NCBI GenBank assembly: GCA_017420625.1 | Contig: JAFOIR010000058.1 | Span: 1-15,747 of the forward strand | Reading direction: 5' to 3' | Length of the DNA stretch: 15,747 bases | DNA from: Bacillota bacterium | Lineage (GTDB): Bacteria; Bacillota_A; Clostridia; Lachnospirales; Bianqueaceae | In this document: positions 11,841-15,747 of the stretch, piece after piece | Layout of the letters: every line of letters begins with the position of its first letter | Position numbering within the stretch: the first letter of the stretch is position 1 | Notes under the pieces: generated by a model | The model's input: the letters and a program-made list of their open reading frames with translations, nothing else | Told to the model about the DNA's origin: nothing | Databases searched by the model: none | Translations under genes and position numbers: made by a program

Positions 11841-12908
11841 ATGACGGATCCATCTTCATCTGCCCGGCCGGGAACGCCCATAGACGCTCACTGGCCGGTT
11901 TTTATTGCCAGGTGGTTTCATGAAAACGGTCGCTCCCTTCCCTGGCGGACAGATCCGCCAAACCCTTATTATGTCTGGCTTTCCGAGATCATGCTTCAGC
12001 AGACTCGGATCGAGACCGTTATTCCCTACTTCCTTCGTTTTATCCATGATTATCCTACGATCCATGATCTTGCCTCGGCTTCATTGGAAGACGTTCTGAA
12101 ACACTGGGAAGGACTTGGCTATTACAGCCGGGCCAGACATCTTTTTATGGCTGCCACCCTGATCGACCAGAATCCTGATGGATTCCCATCCGACTATGCA
12201 TCCATCCGCAAACTTCCCGGAATCGGAGAATACACAGCCGGTGCGATCGCTTCCATTGCATTCGGACTGCCCGTCCCAGCTATCGACGGAAATGTCATGC
12301 GCGTTGTCAGCCGTCTGTATTTGTTGGAAGAGGATGTAATGAAAGCATCATCCAAACGCCATGTCCATGAACTGCTGGAACCGATCTGCCCAAAAGATAC
12401 TCCGGGAGATTTTGTACAGGGCTTAATGGAACTAGGTGAAACGATCTGTCTGCCCGCTTCTCCTGACTGCGCTGTCTGCCCGCTTAACCTGATCTGTCAG
12501 GCTTATATGAATGGTCGACAGGAAGAACTGCCGATCAGGGTTCCAAAGGTAAAGCGCCGCACAGAATCGATCATCGTCTTCCTGATACATAGAGGCCCTC
12601 AGATCCTGCTGGCCAAACGTCCGGAAGATATTGTGCTCGGCGGTTTGGTCGAGCTTCCGAATATTCCTGCGGGAGCAGAATTGTCCGGCGCATTTGAAGA
12701 AAAATACGGATTGAAAATCCTGCCGGGACAGCCTGTCAAAAACATAGATCACGTCTTCACACACATTACCTGGCATATGCAGCTGATCGAAGGCTCTTTG
12801 AAGGAACCTCTTCCCGACAATCTGCCGGAAGGTCTTTTTCTGGCTGATGAAGAAACCCTTACGGATAAGATCATGCTGCCTACCGCTTTCCGCAAATTAC
12901 TTACTTGA
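11841..12908 (+). CDS. mutY: A/G-specific adenine DNA glycosylase MutY (355 aa)
   Basis: Base-excision-repair enzyme that removes adenine mispaired with 8-oxoguanine. The N-terminal domain has LPWR, the catalytic loop WLSEIMLQQT (Glu49), the helix-hairpin-helix LPGIGEYTAGAI and the second catalytic acid AIDGN (Asp149). The [4Fe-4S] site is C-x6-C-x2-C-x5-C (203, 210, 213, 219). The C-terminal NUDIX-like domain (about 235-355), which recognises 8-oxoG, includes IILVFLIHRG-type strands and the loop HVFTHITWHM; the usual FSH is FTH here (Thr307), a mild change. Length is normal. The ATG at 11841 follows the DUF1667 stop by three bases and lacks a clear ribosome site, so it probably depends on coupling. 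The link with DUF1667 has no known functional reason. Confidence 0.96.
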   Translation: MTDPSSSARPGTPIDAHWPVFIARWFHENGRSLPWRTDPPNPYYVWLSEIMLQQTRIETVIPYFLRFIHDYPTIHDLASASLEDVLKHWEGLGYYSRARHLFMAATLIDQNPDGFPSDYASIRKLPGIGEYTAGAIASIAFGLPVPAIDGNVMRVVSRLYLLEEDVMKASSKRHVHELLEPICPKDTPGDFVQGLMELGETICLPASPDCAVCPLNLICQAYMNGRQEELPIRVPKVKRRTESIIVFLIHRGPQILLAKRPEDIVLGGLVELPNIPAGAELSGAFEEKYGLKILPGQPVKNIDHVFTHITWHMQLIEGSLKEPLPDNLPEGLFLADEETLTDKIMLPTAFRKLLT

Positions 12909-12981
12909 AGAAAGGCCCGGGTTCACCGGGAAAATGACGATTGGACCAAGAACAAAACAAGAAAAAAACCAGAAGCGGTGA
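12909..12981 (+). promoter_or_regulatory. Helicase leader: GC hairpin, out-of-frame ATG mini-ORF and A7 run
   Basis: The short gap between mutY and the helicase holds AAAGG (12911-12915) followed by the hairpin CCCGG-GTTCA-CCGGG (12916-12930). An ATG then follows at 12934 in a frame different from the helicase TTG at 12941. That ATG reads 15 codons (MTIGPRTKQEKNQKR) to a TGA ending at 12981. It crosses seven A (12962-12968); losing one A there would fuse it in frame to the helicase. The element may be a translational control, a slippage site, or the sign of a one-base error in the sequence. Confidence 0.4.
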
Positions 12982-15097
12982 TCGTCACCAGTCACAGGTA
13001 CTTCTGAAAAAATATGCTCAGACCTATCTGGATCATCTGGTCGAAGACAGATTTTCAGATATCTATACGGATATCTCCCATCTGGTCGAAACATTTCTTC
13101 TCGAGACACCGACACTCCCCATTCCGACAGTGCAGGGACTATATGATATTCTGGATAAAAGCTCAGCCCCGACGTTTGCCAGTTATCTGACAGACGATCC
13201 AGGACAGGAGACTTTCCTTACGATCCCATATATCTATAAGCTGGTTCTGGGCGTCAAACGTCCGAACTTCCTGCTTCGTCTTCTGGGCATCATCTGCCCG
13301 GAATTTCTGGATGATCGTAAAAAGATCCGAGATTTCTCCCCACGTTATCGAAATGATTGTACCGATACGCTGGCAAAGCGTATGAGTTCAACTGGCGTTC
13401 TCGACAAACTTCAAATCCGACTGGATGAACACTACTCCTGGGATCAGGCGTATCATTTCCTTCAACAGAACAACAAAGTAAAAACAGCAGCCGCGCTGGT
13501 CGATGAACAGGTGCGCTCTGCGATCCGGCTGAAGCAGCACATGCTGCAGTCCATTCCCGATCACTATATCGACCTGTATCCGGCTGCGCGCCTGATGAAA
13601 AGGAAATTTTACCTGCATATCGGGCCGACCAACTCCGGAAAAACCTACCAGGCGATCCGCCAGCTGGAGAATGCGCAGCACGGTGTCTATCTCGGGCCGC
13701 TCAGACTGCTTGCCTATGAGCAGTATGAAACCCTGAACTATAATGGCTGTCCCTGTAATCTCCTGACCGGTGAAGAAGCGATCGAGGTACCTTTTGCTCG
13801 TGTTCAGGCCTCTACGATCGAGATGGTCAATATCCAGGACACCTTTGATATCGCCGTCATTGATGAGGCTCAGATGCTGACGGATGAAGAACGCGGCGGT
13901 TACTGGTCACAGGCTGTCCTTGGTCTGTGCGCCAGGGAGATTCATGTCTGCGCTGCCCCTTATGCCGAAAAGATCCTTGTCCAGATGATCACCGACTGCG
14001 GTGACGAATATGAGATCGAACATCTGGAACGACTGGTGCCCCTTAAGGCAGATACCGCCAATTTCCGATTCCCCGGCAGCATTCAGGAAGGCGACGCACT
14101 GATCCTCTTCTCCCGTAAAGATGTTCATGCCTGCGCGGCCGAACTTTCCTCATCCGACCTGCCCTGCAGTATTATCTATGGTACATTGCCTTACGATGTT
14201 CGTCATTCTGAAGCCAGGAAATTCTCCAACGGAACGACGAAAGTACTGATCGCTACTGATGCGATCGGTATGGGACTGAATCTTCCCATCAAACGGATCG
14301 TTTTTCTGAGGCAAAGCAAGTTCGACGGAAAAGAAAACCGCCCGCTTTGTCCTCAGGAGATCCAGCAGATCGCGGGACGTGCAGGACGATACGGACGGTA
14401 TGAGATCGGTTACTACAATTCCCATAACAACATGAATCTGATCGAGGATGGTGCCGAAACACTGGTTCCGGATATTACAGAAGCCGTGATCGGATTTCCC
14501 ACCTCTCTTCTGTCCATCGATGCGCCGGTTTCCGAGATCCTTACCAAGTGGAGAGATATCCCGCCGCAGGAAGGCTACCGGATCATGAAGTGCGACGATG
14601 AGATCGAACTTGCACTGGAACTGGAAGCCCAGACTTCCGACAAGCAGCTCATCTATGATTTTATTACCATTCCTGTCGATCTTCGGCAGATGGAACTGAT
14701 GGATCTGTGGAGAGATCTGGCTGATCTTACGATCTCCCGTCGCCCGATCGATTTTTATGATCTTCGGCCGAATGTCAATTTCCGGGATTACAGCGCCCAG
14801 AATATGGAGCGCCTCGAACTTGCCTACAAGGAATGCGATCTTTTGTATGCCTTCTTCCGCAAATTCGGCTATATCCAATACCTGGAACCGACCATGCGCT
14901 TCAAGGATCAGATCGCGAGCACGATCATTATCATCCTCAAGAAGGAAAACTATTCCAGAAAGACCTGTCGCCGCTGCGGAAGAACACTCTCCTTCCTCTC
15001 GACTTCCAACCTCTGCGACCGGTGTTTTGAACGACTGCATTCCGGTGGAGCAAGTTATGTTCCAAGACGGCGCGGATCAAACAGACGATCCTCCTAA
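12941..15097 (+). CDS. Suv3-like DExH/DEAQ RNA helicase with C-terminal zinc finger (718 aa)
   Basis: ATP-driven superfamily 2 RNA helicase resembling mitochondrial Suv3. Motif I is GPTNSGKT (228-235), followed by the Suv3-typical GVYLGPLRLLAYEQYE. Motif II is the unusual DEAQ (308-311). The C-terminal RecA lobe has VLIATDAIGMGLNLP (435-449) and motif VI QQIAGRAGRYG (475-485). Residues 1-220 form an unassigned helical region, and 676-695 hold a Cys4 finger, CRRCG ... LCDRC, followed by a basic tail (PRRRGSNRRSS) suited to RNA binding. Suv3 proteins work with RNA-degrading enzymes in mitochondria; bacterial relatives are little studied, and a role in RNA turnover is inference. The start is TTG at 12941, the first start codon after an in-frame TGA at 12935, with a weak ribosome site. 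The alternative is the ATG at 12934 if one A of the A7 run is surplus. Third gene of the operon, with a terminator right after it. Confidence 0.9.
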   Translation: MDQEQNKKKTRSGDRHQSQVLLKKYAQTYLDHLVEDRFSDIYTDISHLVETFLLETPTLPIPTVQGLYDILDKSSAPTFASYLTDDPGQETFLTIPYIYKLVLGVKRPNFLLRLLGIICPEFLDDRKKIRDFSPRYRNDCTDTLAKRMSSTGVLDKLQIRLDEHYSWDQAYHFLQQNNKVKTAAALVDEQVRSAIRLKQHMLQSIPDHYIDLYPAARLMKRKFYLHIGPTNSGKTYQAIRQLENAQHGVYLGPLRLLAYEQYETLNYNGCPCNLLTGEEAIEVPFARVQASTIEMVNIQDTFDIAVIDEAQMLTDEERGGYWSQAVLGLCAREIHVCAAPYAEKILVQMITDCGDEYEIEHLERLVPLKADTANFRFPGSIQEGDALILFSRKDVHACAAELSSSDLPCSIIYGTLPYDVRHSEARKFSNGTTKVLIATDAIGMGLNLPIKRIVFLRQSKFDGKENRPLCPQEIQQIAGRAGRYGRYEIGYYNSHNNMNLIEDGAETLVPDITEAVIGFPTSLLSIDAPVSEILTKWRDIPPQEGYRIMKCDDEIELALELEAQTSDKQLIYDFITIPVDLRQMELMDLWRDLADLTISRRPIDFYDLRPNVNFRDYSAQNMERLELAYKECDLLYAFFRKFGYIQYLEPTMRFKDQIASTIIIILKKENYSRKTCRRCGRTLSFLSTSNLCDRCFERLHSGGASYVPRRRGSNRRSS

Positions 15098-15102
15098 TGA
15101 AC

Positions 15103-15137
15103 AACCCCAGGGCTAAAAACTGCCCTGGGGTTATTTT
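15103..15137 (+). terminator. Intrinsic terminator of the DUF1667-mutY-helicase operon
   Basis: AACCCCAGGGC (15103-15113) pairs with GCCCTGGGGTT (15122-15132) in an 11-bp perfect GC-rich stem, loop TAAAAACT, followed by ATTTT. It starts five bases after the helicase stop. Toward the minus strand no T-run follows, so it serves the plus-strand operon; the convergent oxidoreductase gene ends 28 bases beyond it. Confidence 0.88.
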
Positions 15138-15165
15138 CATGCTCTTCTGTTTTTATGAAGAACTA

Positions 15166-15747
15166 TTATTCTGTCGTTAAAACAAGTTCACCCTGCTCGT
15201 CGCCGAAAACAGTCCTGATTTCACTCAGCTGTTTCTCACCAACAGGAATCTCCGACATTTCACTGGGGACGGCACGAACAAATTTCCTGGTCAGAATGAC
15301 TTTCTCTTCTCCGCCGATCAGAGCCTTCAGCACAAACTGTCCTTCGCTCTGGGGCTGACCAACACGGCAATAGATCGAGAAAGGAGCCAGCAGTGAAGCA
15401 TGCTGCGGAACCGTATAACGAACATTTCCAGCCGCTTTGATAATTGCTCCTTTGCTTGCAGCCTTCTCCTTACCGTTGCCTGCAGCAATCTGTCTTGCAG
15501 CGGCTTCACCAGCAATTGTGCTTTCCTTACTGACGAAGTCAACGATATCATGTACATGAAGGACATTTCCGCAGGCGTAGACACCGGGAATACTGGTTTC
15601 ACGATTTTCATCGACCTTAGGACCGCCGGTCACCGGATCCATTTCCACCGACAATGCACGGGACAGCTCGTTTTCCGGCAGCAGGCCAACAGACAGAAGC
15701 AGTGTATCACAGCTTACATACCGTTCGGTACCGGGAATAGGCTGACG
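15166..15747 (-). CDS. NAD/FAD-dependent oxidoreductase, C-terminal part (runs off right edge)
   Basis: The minus-strand frame is open from the window edge to TAA at 15166-15168, giving the last 193 residues. It contains CDTLLLSVGLLPENELSR and ETSIPGVYACGNVLHVHDIV, the FAD-binding ATG and GD (here CGN) signatures of pyridine-nucleotide disulfide-type reductases. These belong to the branch that is usually encoded with glycerol-3-phosphate oxidase-like and DUF1667 genes (GPKVDENRETS, GNVLHVHD and DFVSKES are characteristic). A C-terminal tail of about 95 residues (AGNVRYTVPQHA ... GELVLTTE) is also typical of that branch. The N-terminal FAD and NAD folds are outside the window. Any operon partners, such as the larger dehydrogenase, would lie to the right. 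No internal start should be used: the apparent start at 15654 is just a TTG leucine codon within the conserved domain. Confidence 0.9.
   Translation of the reverse strand, partial: RQPIPGTERYVSCDTLLLSVGLLPENELSRALSVEMDPVTGGPKVDENRETSIPGVYACGNVLHVHDIVDFVSKESTIAGEAAARQIAAGNGKEKAASKGAIIKAAGNVRYTVPQHASLLAPFSIYCRVGQPQSEGQFVLKALIGGEEKVILTRKFVRAVPSEMSEIPVGEKQLSEIRTVFGDEQGELVLTTE

Noticed and set aside
12961..12970. A AAA AAC slippery heptamer as a programmed -1 frameshift from the mini-ORF into the helicase
   Set aside because: The helicase is in the +1 frame relative to the ATG at 12934, so a -1 slip leads to the wrong frame. Only loss of one A (or a +1 event) would join them.
14150..15040. Minus-strand open frame of 296 residues opposite the helicase
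   Set aside because: It lies opposite helicase motifs V-VI and the zinc finger, with no domain and no ribosome site.
15166..15654. Complete small gene of 162 residues at the right edge
   Set aside because: The apparent start is a TTG leucine codon inside the conserved oxidoreductase domain, and the frame stays open to the edge with conserved residues (LLLSVGLLPENELSR).

Overview
The window (15.7 kb) looks like chromosomal DNA from a low-to-moderate GC Bacillota bacterium, most likely a gut-type clostridium close to Lachnospiraceae. Support for this: strong AGGAGG ribosome sites, GTG and TTG starts, a DUF5688-type protein, a DUF3842 protein, a DUF1667/FAD-oxidoreductase pair, and a very large sortase-anchored SpaA/VaFE surface protein ending in NPKTG. 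There is no sign of phage, insertion sequence, CRISPR array or replication origin. The taxonomic call is inference from family content only.

Left part (1-2650, all on the minus strand): the 5' part of a TelA-type toxic-anion-resistance gene runs off the left edge. Before it lie an acylphosphatase gene and an alpha-D-phosphohexomutase gene that overlap by one base (TGATG) and share one strong promoter. A tRNA-Val(GAC) gene with its own promoter sits just upstream of that promoter.

Middle part (2700-9750, minus strand): a three-gene unit reads 9750 to 2756. It encodes a DUF5688-like cytoplasmic protein, a single-pass membrane protein with a Ser/Glu/Pro stalk and Cys/His-rich ends, and a 1782-residue surface protein. 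The surface protein has a signal peptide, a thioester-type domain, eight CnaB/SpaA domains, two VaFE domains, a Ser/Glu stalk and an NPKTG anchor. This is the most unusual region: the thioester domain has kept its Cys but has Thr where the partner Gln is expected, and no sortase is present in the window.

Next (9842-11393, minus strand): a GH18 hydrolase without a signal peptide and a DUF3842 protein form a tight two-gene operon, with a good promoter and a classic terminator.

Right part (11406-15137, plus strand): diverging from the GH18 operon is DUF1667 - mutY - Suv3-like DEAQ helicase, ending in a clear terminator. The helicase start is unclear: it needs a TTG codon beside an out-of-frame ATG and an A7 run. 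At the right edge, convergent, lies the C-terminal part of an NAD/FAD-dependent oxidoreductase of the kind normally encoded next to DUF1667. The DUF1667 gene therefore appears separated from its usual partner by the DNA-repair and helicase genes.

No gap between genes exceeds 160 bases; the larger ones (660-766, 2613-2755, 9751-9909, 11316-11468) hold promoters, hairpins or the terminator listed below.
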